Source of the DNA: Variovorax sp. V213
GTDB taxonomy: Bacteria; Pseudomonadota; Gammaproteobacteria; Burkholderiales; Burkholderiaceae_C
NCBI RefSeq assembly: GCF_041154455.1
Contig: NZ_AP028664.1
Span: 4,403,001-4,467,000, forward strand
DNA: 64,000 nt
Direction: 5' to 3'
The notes under the pieces are model-generated. The model was not told the origin of the DNA, did no database searches, and was given only the letters and a program-made list of their open reading frames with translations. Shown one piece after another: positions 8,117 through 16,493 of this stretch (positions are counted from its first letter, which is position 1; every line of letters starts with the position of its first letter). A program made the translations under genes and the position numbers.

Positions 8117-8847
8117 ATGGTGAGGCCGCCGTCGACCGTGAAGGCCTGGCCGGTAGCGAACACCGATTCGTCGCTCGCGAGGAACACCACCACGGGTGCA
8201 ATTTCTTCGGCCTGCGCGAGCCGCCCCATGGGTTGGCGCGCGATGAACGCCTTGCGCGCCGCCTCGGGGTCCTCGTTGGCGTTGATTCGTTCGCCGAGGG
8301 AAGGCGTATCGACCGTGCCGGGGCAGACGGCATTGCAGCGGATGCCACGCGTCACGAAGTCGGCCGCCACGCTCTTGGTGAGGCCGAGCACCGCCGCCTT
8401 GGTGGTGCCGTACACGAAGCGGTTGGGCAGCCCCTTCATGCTCGAGCAGACGCTCGCCATGTTGATGATGCTGCCGCGCCCGGCCGCCAGCATGCCGGGC
8501 AGCGCGGCCTGGATGGTCCAGAACTGCGCGCGCACATTGAGGTTGAACGCGAACTCCAGGTCCTTGTCGGTGGCGTCGAGCGCGGTGCCGTTGTGCACCA
8601 CGCCGGCGCAGTTGAACAGCACGTCGAGCGCGGGAAGAGTCTTGAAAAACGCGCCGATCGCATCCTTGTCGAGCACGTCGAGCTTCGCCGTGCGCACGTT
8701 GGCGACGCCGGCGTAGCGCTCGAGCAGCTTCTCGTTGACGTCGGTGGCCCACACCTGGGCGCCCTCGGCGGCCATGGCGAGCACGCTCGCGTGGCCGATA
8801 CCTTGTCCGGCCGCCGTGACGAGCGCGGTCTTGCCCTTGAGTCTCAT
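8113..8847 (-). CDS. SDR family dehydrogenase, 2-keto-3-deoxy-L-fuconate dehydrogenase-like
   Basis: A 244-residue SDR with cofactor motif TAAGQGIGHA, LFNCAGVVHNGTALDATD, NMASVCSSMKGLPNRF and the catalytic YGTTK. The FNCAGxVHNGT and SxKGxPNRFxYG segments are characteristic of the 2-keto-3-deoxy-L-fuconate dehydrogenase group (also human BDH2-like). It would oxidise the C4 hydroxyl of the keto-deoxy acid made by the UxaA-family dehydratase encoded on the other arm. First gene of the leftward operon, divergent from the FadR-type regulator across a 131-base region. Confidence 0.86.
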   Translation of the reverse strand: MRLKGKTALVTAAGQGIGHASVLAMAAEGAQVWATDVNEKLLERYAGVANVRTAKLDVLDKDAIGAFFKTLPALDVLFNCAGVVHNGTALDATDKDLEFAFNLNVRAQFWTIQAALPGMLAAGRGSIINMASVCSSMKGLPNRFVYGTTKAAVLGLTKSVAADFVTRGIRCNAVCPGTVDTPSLGERINANEDPEAARKAFIARQPMGRLAQAEEIAPVVVFLASDESVFATGQAFTVDGGLTI

Positions 8848-8939
8848 GCATGTCTCCTTGAAAGGTGGAAGCGGCCGTTCAGGGTTTGGCCCGATGGCGA
8901 CGGCGCGGTACGGATCGTATTCTGAATTGGCCTTACCAC

Positions 8940-8957
8940 TTGTCCAATTCAGGACAA
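8940..8957. promoter_or_regulatory. Candidate FadR-family operator in the divergent control region
   Basis: TTGTCC (8940-8945) and GGACAA (8952-8957) form a perfect inverted repeat with a 6-base centre. A second imperfect repeat, TTGG/ACCA, overlaps at about 8927-8938. The site lies between the leftward SDR-SDR-FAH operon and the regulator/TRAP operon, 22 bases before the regulator's GTG start, so one bound protein could control both arms. Confidence 0.55.
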
Positions 8958-8978
8958 CCCTTAACACCTGCCCGTCCC

Positions 8979-9686
8979 GTGCCGCTCCAGACCGTCGAAC
9001 CCCAGCGCCTGTACCGCCAGATTGCCGACCAGCTCCGAGGTCTGATCGGCAAGGGCGAATTCGCGGTCGGTGCGCGGCTGCCAGCCGAACGCGACCTGGC
9101 CAAGCAGCTTGGCGTGAGCCGGCCTTCGGTACGCGAGGCGCTGATCGCGCTCGAGGTCGAGGGCTGGGTCGAGGTTCGAACGGGTTCGGGCGTGTACGTG
9201 CTCGACCGGTCGCATCGCGTGAGCAAGCCGGTGGCGCCCACCGAATGGGGCCCGCTGGAGCTGATTCGCGCGCGCCGCGTGATCGAGGGCGAAACCGCCG
9301 CCATTGCAGCCACCATCGGCAAGCGCAAGGACGTCGATGCGATGACGCGCGCCATCGAGACGATGCGCGCCCTTGCCGACCGCGAAATTCTGCCGCTGGA
9401 AGGCGACCGCGCGTTTCACCTGGCCATCGTCAACGCCAGCGGCAACATGGTGCTGGTGGAAACGGTGCAGAACTTCTGGGACTCCCGCAACGGACCGATC
9501 TTCACGCGGCTGGGCGGCTACTTCGAAACGGTGGCCTCCTGGCGCTCGGCCATTGCCGAGCACGAGGCCATTCGCGACGCGGTGGCCGCGCACGACGCCG
9601 AGGCCGCGCGTGCCGCGATGCACGCCCACATGGACAACTCGCACCAACGATTCAGCGCGAGCTGGCGCCGCGCAAAAGCGTCCTGA
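8979..9686 (+). CDS. GntR family regulator, FadR (FCD) subfamily
   Basis: A 235-residue regulator. The N-terminal winged HTH reads RLYRQIADQLRGLIGKGEF, then LPAERDLAKQLGVSRPSVRE, then VEVRTGSGVYVLD. The C-terminal FCD domain shows the spaced Asp/His metal-type residues (around EGDRAFHLAI and a late HMDNSHQRF). I place the start at the GTG at 8979 because the region before it carries the operator-like repeat. No Shine-Dalgarno is evident, so a leaderless or weak start is possible. FCD regulators usually sense small organic acids, which fits control of the sugar-acid transporter and enzymes on both sides. Confidence 0.88.
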   Translation: MPLQTVEPQRLYRQIADQLRGLIGKGEFAVGARLPAERDLAKQLGVSRPSVREALIALEVEGWVEVRTGSGVYVLDRSHRVSKPVAPTEWGPLELIRARRVIEGETAAIAATIGKRKDVDAMTRAIETMRALADREILPLEGDRAFHLAIVNASGNMVLVETVQNFWDSRNGPIFTRLGGYFETVASWRSAIAEHEAIRDAVAAHDAEAARAAMHAHMDNSHQRFSASWRRAKAS

Positions 9687-9730
9687 ATCGCCAGCATCCT
9701 TCTTCAAATCAATACAACGGAGACAAATCG

Positions 9731-10726
9731 ATGAACAGCAAACGCAACACCCTCAAGGCCATTGCCGCCTGCGCGCTGGCCGCAACGGCGCTGGGCGCCA
9801 CGGGCATCGCCGGCGCGCAGACCAAGCTCAAGTGGGCGCATGTGTACGAAACCTCGGAGCCGTTCCACAAGTACTCGGTGTGGGCCGCGGAAGAGATCAA
9901 GAAGCGCACCAATGGCAGGTACGACATCCAGGTGTTCCCGGCATCGAGCCTCGGCAAGGAGTCGGACATCAACCAGGGCCTCACGCTCGGCACGGTCGAC
10001 ATCGTCCTGACCGGCGCCAGCTTCGCGGGCAACACCTACAAGCCGCTGGCCGTGACCTACTTTCCGTTCATCTTCCGCGACTCGGAGCACCTGCTGAAGT
10101 ACGCCAGGAGCGACGTGTTCCAGGAGCTTGCCAAGGGCTACGACGAGAAGAGCGGCAACCACATCACGGCGCTCAACTACTACGGTGCGCGCCATGTCAC
10201 GTCGAGCGCCGCCAAGCCGGTGACCAAGCCCGAAGACATGAAGGGCTTGAAGATCCGCGTGCCCGACGCACCCGCTTACCTGGCCTTTCCCAAGGCGCTG
10301 GGCGCCAACGCCACGCCCATCGCGTTCGCCGAGGTCTACCTTGCGCTGCAGAACAACACGGTCGATGCGCAAGAAAACCCGCTGCCCACCATCGAGGCCA
10401 AGAAGTTCTTCGAGGTGCAGAAGAACATCTCGCTCACGGGCCACATCATCGACTCGCTGCTGACGGTGACCTCCGGCCAGCTGTGGGGCAAGCTGTCGGC
10501 CGACGAGAAGAAGATCTTCACCGAGGTGATGCAGGAAGCCGCCGAAAAGACCGGCCGCGACATCATCGCCTCGGAGGCCCGCCTGACCGAAGAATTCAAG
10601 AAGAAGGGCAACAACGTGATCACGGTGGACAAGGCCGCGTTCCGCGAAGCGGTGCTGAAGAACACCAAGCCGACGGATCACGGCTACCGCCAGCAGGATT
10701 ACGACCGCATCGTGAGCATCAAGTAA
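9731..10726 (+). CDS. dctP: TRAP transporter substrate-binding protein (DctP)
   Basis: The 331-residue periplasmic receptor of a TRAP uptake system. A signal peptide ends near GIAGAQT (residues 1-30). The DctP fold follows, with ASSLGKESDINQGLTLGTVD and the conserved KGLKIRVPDAP strand-loop that holds the Arg contacting substrate carboxylates. GGAG lies 10 bases upstream of ATG. dctQ and dctM follow, and sugar-acid enzymes flank the set, so the ligand is probably a sugar acid (aldonate or uronate) rather than a C4-dicarboxylate. A REP-like hairpin element directly after the stop may protect this portion of the mRNA and raise receptor output. Confidence 0.93.
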   Translation: MNSKRNTLKAIAACALAATALGATGIAGAQTKLKWAHVYETSEPFHKYSVWAAEEIKKRTNGRYDIQVFPASSLGKESDINQGLTLGTVDIVLTGASFAGNTYKPLAVTYFPFIFRDSEHLLKYARSDVFQELAKGYDEKSGNHITALNYYGARHVTSSAAKPVTKPEDMKGLKIRVPDAPAYLAFPKALGANATPIAFAEVYLALQNNTVDAQENPLPTIEAKKFFEVQKNISLTGHIIDSLLTVTSGQLWGKLSADEKKIFTEVMQEAAEKTGRDIIASEARLTEEFKKKGNNVITVDKAAFREAVLKNTKPTDHGYRQQDYDRIVSIK

Positions 10727-10727
10727 A

Positions 10728-10830
10728 CCCCCAGTCTGCGCGCACTTCGTGTCGCTTCGCCCACCCCCTTGCAGGGGGCAACACCAGCGGCCCGGCAAAG
10801 CCGGTTCCGCGGTGTTCCTGGAATGGGCCC
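10728..10830. repeat. REP-like intergenic hairpin element, copy 1
   Basis: Between dctP and dctQ. It contains a 43-base core (10774-10816) that is identical to a second copy at 14441-14483. The core folds into a long interrupted stem: AACACC with GGTGTT, CGG with CCG, and CCGGC with GCCGG around an AAA loop. A preceding CCCCC/GGGGG pair and the CTGCGCGCACTTCGTG segment are also shared by both copies. Confidence 0.8.
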
Positions 10831-10852
10831 GCACCCTTTCACGAGACTTGGC

Positions 10853-11410
10853 ATGACCGAACAAAAAATCATTGACGACGAAGGTCACTTCCACGCGGAA
10901 GACGAGGTGGTCGACCTTTCGCCGACCATCGCCGAAGGCTGGATCGCGCTCGCGATCTTCTGGATGCTCGGGCTCACGGTGTTCTACCAGTTCGTCACGC
11001 GCTACGTGATGAACGACTCGGCCGCGTGGACCGAGGAGGTTGCGCGCTACATGCTGATTGCCGTGGTCTTCATCGGCGCGGCCATCGGCGTGGCGAAGAA
11101 CAACCAGATCCAGGTCGATTTCTTCTATCGCCACATGCCGGCGGCCATGGGCCGATGGATGTCGCGTGCGGTCGACGTGCTGCGCACCGCCTTCTTCGCC
11201 GCCGCCGTGGTCATGACCGTGCAGATGATGCTGAAGATCGGCAACACCACGCGCATGACCATCGTCGACGCACCGATGAACATCGTCTACGGCCTGTGCC
11301 TTCTGGGCTTCGTGGCAATGACCTGGCGCTCGATCCAGGTGGCGCGCACTCACTGGAAGCGCAACTACAGCGTGCTCGAACGCCCCGAATCCACCCTCGC
11401 CGACCGCTGA
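10853..11410 (+). CDS. dctQ: TRAP transporter small permease (DctQ)
   Basis: A 185-residue inner-membrane protein with an acidic cytoplasmic N-terminus (MTEQKIIDDEGHFHAEDE) and four hydrophobic segments, at about residues 25-45, 60-80, 100-125 and 140-160. The family hallmark AAWTEEVARYMLIAVVFIGA, with Trp-Thr-Glu-Glu, is present at about 52-71. DctQ is the small membrane partner that joins DctM. It lies 126 bases after dctP, the gap being filled by a REP-like element, and 19 bases before dctM. Confidence 0.9.
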   Translation: MTEQKIIDDEGHFHAEDEVVDLSPTIAEGWIALAIFWMLGLTVFYQFVTRYVMNDSAAWTEEVARYMLIAVVFIGAAIGVAKNNQIQVDFFYRHMPAAMGRWMSRAVDVLRTAFFAAAVVMTVQMMLKIGNTTRMTIVDAPMNIVYGLCLLGFVAMTWRSIQVARTHWKRNYSVLERPESTLADR

Positions 11411-11429
11411 GCCCCCCGAGAACATCCGC

Positions 11430-12824
11430 ATGCTGAAAATATTCTTCCTGGTCTTCATGGCGGGCGGCATTCCGGTGGCCGTGGCCATGGCCGGCGCCTC
11501 GCTGGCCTACATCCTGGCGAGCGGCAGCCTGCCGCCGTTCGTGGTCATCCACCGCATGGTGAGCGGGATCGACAGCTTCCCTTTGCTGGCGGTGCCCTTC
11601 TTCATCCTTGCGGGCAACCTGATGAACAACGCGGGCATCACCACCCGCATCTACAACTTCGCGCTGGCGCTGGTCGGTTGGCTCAAGGGCGGGCTGGGGC
11701 ATGTGAACGTGCTCGGCTCGGTGATCTTCGCGGGCATGAGCGGCACGGCCATTGCCGATGCCGCGGGCCTGGGCACGATCGAGATCAAGGCCATGAAGGA
11801 GCACGGCTATTCGACCGAGTTCGCGGTCGGCGTGACGGCCGCCTCGGCCACGCTGGGCCCGATCATTCCGCCCAGTTTGCCGTTCGTGATCTACGGGATG
11901 ATGGCCAACGTGTCGGTGGGGGCGCTGTTCCTTGCGGGGGTCCTGCCCGGCGCGCTGCTGGCCATCCTGATGATGCTGACGGTGGCCTACTTCGCCCATC
12001 GCAACGGCTGGGGCGGCGACGTCAAGTTTTCGAGCACGCGCTTCTTCAAGGCCATGTGCGAGCTGGCCGTGGTGATCGCCTGGCCGCTCCTGCTGTGGCT
12101 CCTGGTGGCCAAGCTGGGCACGCCGCCGCAGCTCACCGTGTTTGCGGGCCTGGCGTCGCTGTTCGTGCTCGACAAGATCTTCAAGTTCGAAGCGCTGCTG
12201 CCCATCATGACGCCGGTGCTGCTGATCGGCGGCATGAGCACCGGCCTGTTCACGCCCACCGAGGGCGCCATTGCCGCGTGCGTGTGGGCCATGATTCTCG
12301 GCTTCGGCTGGTACAAGACGCTGTCGTGGAAGATGTTCGTCAAGGTCTGCCTCGACACCATCGAGACCACGTCCACCGTGCTTTTCATCGTGGCCGCCGC
12401 GTCCATCTTCGGCTGGATGCTCACCGCCACCGGCGTGACCACCGACATTGCGAGCTGGGTGCTGGGCTTCACCAAGGAAGCCTGGGTGTTCCTGCTGCTG
12501 GCCAACCTGCTGATGCTGTTCGTGGGCTGCTTCCTGGAGCCCACGGCCGCCATCACCATCCTGGTTCCGATCCTGCTGCCGATTGCAACCCAGCTGGGCG
12601 TGAACCCGATCCACTTCGGCCTGGTGATGGTGCTGAACCTCATGATCGGGCTGCTGCATCCGCCGATGGGCATGGTGCTGTTCGTGCTGGCGCGCGTGGC
12701 GGGCCTGAGCTTCGAGCGCACGACGATGGCGATCCTGCCGTGGCTGATTCCGCTGCTGCTGGCATTGGTCGTGATCACCTACGTACCGTCATTGGTACTC
12801 TGGTTGCCCAGAATGTTCTTCTAA
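11430..12824 (+). CDS. dctM: TRAP transporter large permease (DctM)
   Basis: The 464-residue large permease that carries out Na-coupled translocation. It is hydrophobic throughout, with about 11-12 membrane spans. Characteristic loops are VPFFILAGNLMNNAGIT, GMSGTAIADAAGLGTIEIKA, IIPPSLPFVIYG, FTPTEGAIAA and LLHPPMGMVLFV, typical of the DctM/SiaM fold. It follows dctQ by 19 bases and precedes the UxaA-family gene by 25 bases, so transporter and dehydratase are one transcript. Confidence 0.94.
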   Translation: MLKIFFLVFMAGGIPVAVAMAGASLAYILASGSLPPFVVIHRMVSGIDSFPLLAVPFFILAGNLMNNAGITTRIYNFALALVGWLKGGLGHVNVLGSVIFAGMSGTAIADAAGLGTIEIKAMKEHGYSTEFAVGVTAASATLGPIIPPSLPFVIYGMMANVSVGALFLAGVLPGALLAILMMLTVAYFAHRNGWGGDVKFSSTRFFKAMCELAVVIAWPLLLWLLVAKLGTPPQLTVFAGLASLFVLDKIFKFEALLPIMTPVLLIGGMSTGLFTPTEGAIAACVWAMILGFGWYKTLSWKMFVKVCLDTIETTSTVLFIVAAASIFGWMLTATGVTTDIASWVLGFTKEAWVFLLLANLLMLFVGCFLEPTAAITILVPILLPIATQLGVNPIHFGLVMVLNLMIGLLHPPMGMVLFVLARVAGLSFERTTMAILPWLIPLLLALVVITYVPSLVLWLPRMFF

Positions 12825-12849
12825 TCCCCAACACAACACGAGTTCCACG

Positions 12850-14388
12850 ATGAATCCCTTCATTCGCCTGCATCCGGCCGACGATGTCGTGATCGCGCGC
12901 AGCCAGCTGGTCGGCGGCGCCAAGGTCGAAGACTTCGCCGTGCGCGGCCTGATTCCCGCCGGGCACAAGGTGGCGACGCATGACATTGCCGCCGGCGAAC
13001 CGGTGCGCCGCTACAACCAGATCATCGGCTTTGCGAGCAAGGCCATCGCGGCCGGCGAGCACGTGCACACGCACAACCTCGACATGGGCCCGGACAAGGG
13101 CGCCGTCACGGAAGGTTTTGTGCGCGACTACGCGTTCGGCGCCGACGTGAAGCCGGCGCCCGCGAAGCGCGAGGCCACGTTCATGGGCATCAGGCGCGCC
13201 GACGGCCGCGTGGCGACGCGCAACTACATCGGCGTGCTCACCAGCGTGAATTGCTCGGCCACCGCGGCGCGCGCCATTGCCGACCATTTCTCGCGCAAGA
13301 CCAATCCATCGGCACTGGCGGCCTACCCGAACGTCGACGGCATCGTGGCGCTCACCCACGGCACGGGCTGCGGCATGGACACGCAGGGCATGGGCATGCA
13401 GATCCTGGAGCGCACGCTCACGGGCTACGCCACGCACCCGAACTTCGCGGGCGTGCTGGTGGTGGGCCTGGGCTGCGAGGCGAACCAGATCAATGCCTGG
13501 CTCGCAACCGGCCACCTGGCCGAGGGCGAGAACTTCCGCACCTTCAACATCCAGGACACCGGCGGCACGCGCAAGACGGTGGAGAAAGGCATCGCGCTGA
13601 TCAACGAGATGCTGCCGCGCGCCAATGCGGTGAAGCGCGAGCCGTGCAGCGCGGCGCACATCACGATCGGGCTGCAGTGCGGCGGCTCGGACGGGTACTC
13701 CGGCATCAGCGCCAATCCGGCGCTGGGCGCGGCGGTCGACCTGCTGGTGGCGCATGGCGGCACGGCCATCCTCAGCGAAACGCCCGAGGTCTATGGCGCC
13801 GAGCATCTGCTGACGCGCCGGGCCGTCCGGCGCGAGGTCGGCCAGAAACTGGTGGACCGCATCAAGTGGTGGGAGCACTACACAGCGATCAACGAAGGCG
13901 AGATGAACAACAACCCCTCGCCGGGCAACAAGGCGGGCGGCCTCACGACCATCCTCGAAAAATCGCTCGGCGCCGTGGCCAAGGGCGGAACCAGCAACCT
14001 CGAGGCGGTGTACGAATACGCCGAGCCGGTGACCGCGCACGGCTTCGTCTACATGGACACGCCGGGCTACGACCCCGTGAGCGCGACCGGGCAGGTGGCG
14101 GGCGGCGCGAACGTCATCTGCTTCACGACCGGGCGCGGCTCCGCCTATGGCTGCGCGCCCTCTCCTTCGCTCAAGCTCGCGACCAACTCGGCGCTGTGGC
14201 AGCGGCAGGAAGAGGACATGGACATCAACTGCGGCGAGATCGTGGACGGCACCAGCTCGATCCAGGAGATGGGCCAGCGCATCTTTGAACTGGTGCTCGC
14301 CACGGCGTCCGGCGAGCCCTCGAAGAGCGAGAAGCATGGCTACGGCCAGAACGAATTCGTGCCGTGGCAAGTCGGCGCCGTGATGTAG
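12850..14388 (+). CDS. UxaA family (altronate/sugar-acid) dehydratase
   Basis: A 512-residue full-length UxaA-type dehydratase. An N-terminal SAF domain (residues 1 to about 95, HKVATHDIAAGEPVRRYNQI) is fused to the large catalytic part, which shows GTGCGMDTQG, GLGCEANQINAW, LQCGGSDGYSGISANPALG and TTGRGSAYGCAPSPSLK. The repeated Cys residues fit the metal/Fe-dependent chemistry of altronate and galactarate dehydratases. Such enzymes turn an aldonate into a 2-keto-3-deoxy acid. Next to a TRAP importer, KDF-type SDRs and an FAH hydrolase, it probably does the dehydration step of a non-phosphorylating pathway. D-altronate, L-fuconate, L-rhamnonate and L-galactonate are all possible substrates. 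Confidence 0.9.
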   Translation: MNPFIRLHPADDVVIARSQLVGGAKVEDFAVRGLIPAGHKVATHDIAAGEPVRRYNQIIGFASKAIAAGEHVHTHNLDMGPDKGAVTEGFVRDYAFGADVKPAPAKREATFMGIRRADGRVATRNYIGVLTSVNCSATAARAIADHFSRKTNPSALAAYPNVDGIVALTHGTGCGMDTQGMGMQILERTLTGYATHPNFAGVLVVGLGCEANQINAWLATGHLAEGENFRTFNIQDTGGTRKTVEKGIALINEMLPRANAVKREPCSAAHITIGLQCGGSDGYSGISANPALGAAVDLLVAHGGTAILSETPEVYGAEHLLTRRAVRREVGQKLVDRIKWWEHYTAINEGEMNNNPSPGNKAGGLTTILEKSLGAVAKGGTSNLEAVYEYAEPVTAHGFVYMDTPGYDPVSATGQVAGGANVICFTTGRGSAYGCAPSPSLKLATNSALWQRQEEDMDINCGEIVDGTSSIQEMGQRIFELVLATASGEPSKSEKHGYGQNEFVPWQVGAVM

Positions 14389-14395
14389 TAGCTCG

Positions 14396-14496
14396 CCCCC
14401 AGGCTGCGCGCACTTCGTGCCGCTTCTCCCTCCCCCTACCGGGGGCAACACCAGCGGCCCGGCAAAGCCGGTTCCGCGGTGTTTCACGAACGGGCC
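14396..14496. repeat. REP-like intergenic hairpin element, copy 2
   Basis: Second copy of the element found after dctP, same orientation, starting 8 bases after the UxaA stop. The core at 14441-14483 is identical over 43 bases to copy 1, and only a few substitutions and a one-base indel occur in the flanking 50 bases. The same interrupted stem can form. Confidence 0.8.
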
Positions 14497-14534
14497 TGCT
14501 GCGCGGCCCTTGATCAAACCCATGGAGTCAACTG

Positions 14535-15593
14535 ATGCCCAAGACCCTTCCCGCCGCTACGTTGCGATCGCAATGCGCCCAAATCCTGACGGCCGCCGGC
14601 AGCACGCCGGCCGAAGCCGCGCAGGTCGCCGGCAATCTGGTGCTGGCCAACCTGAGCGGCCATGATTCGCACGGCGTGGGCATGCTGCCGCGCTATGTCG
14701 ATGCGGTGGCCGAAGGCGGACTCACGCCGAATGCCGCGGTCAAGGTCAACGCCGACATCGGCACGATGCTCGCACTCGATGGCCAGCATGGCTACGGCCA
14801 GATCGTCGGCGTGCAGGCGATGGAGCTCGGCATCGCGCGTGCAAAGCAGCACGGCAGCTGCATCTTCACGCTCGCGAATGCGCACCATCTGGGTCGCATC
14901 GGGCATTTCGCCGAAATGGCGACGGCCGAGGGCCTGGTCTCGATGCACTTCGTCAACGTGCTCTCGCGGCCCGTGGTGGCGCCGTGGGGCGGCGGCGACG
15001 GGCGCTTCGGCACCAACCCGTGCTGCATCGGCATTCCGCTGGCGGGGGCCGAGCCTTTCCTGCTCGACTTTGCGACCAGCCGCGTGGCACAGGGCAAGAT
15101 GCGCGTCGCCCACAACAAGGGCGAACAGGTGCCGGACGGCTACCTGATCGACGAGCGCGGCGCGCCCACCAACGACCCCGGCGTCGTGGTGGTGCCGCAA
15201 TCCAATGGCCTCTTCGGCGCACTCATGACCTTCGGCGAGCACAAGGGCTACGGCATGGCGATGGCGTGCGAGCTGCTTGGCGGCGCGCTCAGCGGTGGAG
15301 GTACCTGGCATCGCCCGGCCGACACCGCCCGCACGGTGCTCAACGGCATGCTGACGATCCTGATCGACCCCGCCAAGCTGGGAACCCAGGCCAGCTTCGA
15401 GCAGGAAGCGACGGCCTTCGTCGACTGGCTGCGCCAGAGCCCGCCGGGTGCCGGCTTCGACCAGGTGCAGATTGCCGGCGAGCCGGAGCGCGCGGCGCGC
15501 GTGGCGCGCGAGCGCGAGGGCATCTGGCTCGACGATGCGACCTGGGGAGAAATCGTCGCGGCCGGTTCGAAGATGGGCGTGGCGATCGCGTAA
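14535..15593 (+). CDS. Ldh family oxidoreductase (malate/lactate/sulfolactate dehydrogenase-like)
   Basis: A 352-residue NAD(P)-dependent enzyme of the type II malate/L-lactate dehydrogenase fold (not the Rossmann LDH). Motifs are LSGHDSHGVGMLPRYVDAV with the conserved His pair, LANAHHLGRIGHFAEMA, FGTNPCCIGIP and GEHKGYGMAMACELL. Family members act on L-2-hydroxy acids, ureidoglycolate, sulfolactate or pyrroline/piperideine-2-carboxylate. At the end of the TRAP-UxaA operon it could oxidise a 2-hydroxy-acid cleavage product (lactate or glycolate type) or a sugar acid. The gap to UxaA holds the second REP-like element. Confidence 0.85.
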   Translation: MPKTLPAATLRSQCAQILTAAGSTPAEAAQVAGNLVLANLSGHDSHGVGMLPRYVDAVAEGGLTPNAAVKVNADIGTMLALDGQHGYGQIVGVQAMELGIARAKQHGSCIFTLANAHHLGRIGHFAEMATAEGLVSMHFVNVLSRPVVAPWGGGDGRFGTNPCCIGIPLAGAEPFLLDFATSRVAQGKMRVAHNKGEQVPDGYLIDERGAPTNDPGVVVVPQSNGLFGALMTFGEHKGYGMAMACELLGGALSGGGTWHRPADTARTVLNGMLTILIDPAKLGTQASFEQEATAFVDWLRQSPPGAGFDQVQIAGEPERAARVAREREGIWLDDATWGEIVAAGSKMGVAIA

Positions 15594-15605
15594 AGGCCTG
15601 TGCCG

Positions 15606-16493
15606 CTAACGGCGTGCTTTGCGCGACTTCTGGCTCAGCACGATCGCAATGCCGCCCAGGATGGCCACCGAGGCAGCCGCCAGCCGCGGCGTGATTGCTT
15701 CCGACAGCAGCAGCACGCCGCCGATTGCCGCCAGGAGCGGCACCGACAGCTGCACGGTGGCCGCCTGCATGGCCGAAAGACGGGCCAGCGCCGCGTACCA
15801 GACGACATAACCGAGGCCCGAGGTCAATGCGCCGGAAGCCACGGCCAGTGCGATGCCGGTTGCATCCACATGGGCGCGGGCGACGAAAACCAGACTCAGC
15901 GCCAGGGCCAGCGGCACGGCCCGCAAGAAGTTGCGCGCCGTGGCGGCCAGCGGGTCTGCCACGCCGCGGCCGCGGAGCGAATACACGCCCCACGCCACGC
16001 CGGCGATGGCCATCAGCGCGGCACCCAGGAGCGGCGGCGCCGCGACGCCCGGCAACACCAGGTAGACGAGCCCGCCCGCGGCCAGCACGAAGCCCAGCCA
16101 TGCAACCGGCCCGAAGCGCTCCCCGGAGCCCAGGCCCGCGCCGAGCATCGTGAGCTGAACCGCGCCGAACAGGATCAGCGCGCCCGTTCCCGCCGGCAGG
16201 CTGAGGTAGGCGAACGAAAAAAACGCGACGTAGGCGAACAGCATGGCGGCGGCGAGCCAATCGACACGGGCGGGCGAAGGCGGCCGCGCCCTGAGCCGCA
16301 CGACAAGGGCCAGCGTGAGCGCACCCGAAACCAGCCGGATGCTGCCGAAGCTGGCCGGATCGATGCCCTGATGCTGCAGCGCCAGCCTGCACAACAGCGA
16401 ATTGGCCGCGAACGCGATCATGGCCGCCGCGGTGAGGACGATGGTCTGCAGGAGGGACGGGGCGCCGCGCGCCTCGGACACGGCTTCAGACAT
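15606..16493 (-). CDS. DMT superfamily transporter (EamA domain)
   Basis: A 295-residue membrane protein with about 10 transmembrane helices arranged as two EamA repeats (about residues 15-140 and 155-285). The Lys/Arg-rich tail SQKSRKARR places the C-terminus in the cytoplasm. The second repeat has the usual GALTSGLGYVVWYAALARLSAMQA and PLLAAIGGVLLLSEAI segments of the RhaT/PecM-like branch. Probably exports a small metabolite, substrate unknown. Its start overlaps the DUF2182 gene end by 8 bases, so translation is coupled. It converges on the Ldh gene with only 12 bases between the stops. Confidence 0.88.
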   Translation of the reverse strand: MSEAVSEARGAPSLLQTIVLTAAAMIAFAANSLLCRLALQHQGIDPASFGSIRLVSGALTLALVVRLRARPPSPARVDWLAAAMLFAYVAFFSFAYLSLPAGTGALILFGAVQLTMLGAGLGSGERFGPVAWLGFVLAAGGLVYLVLPGVAAPPLLGAALMAIAGVAWGVYSLRGRGVADPLAATARNFLRAVPLALALSLVFVARAHVDATGIALAVASGALTSGLGYVVWYAALARLSAMQAATVQLSVPLLAAIGGVLLLSEAITPRLAAASVAILGGIAIVLSQKSRKARR

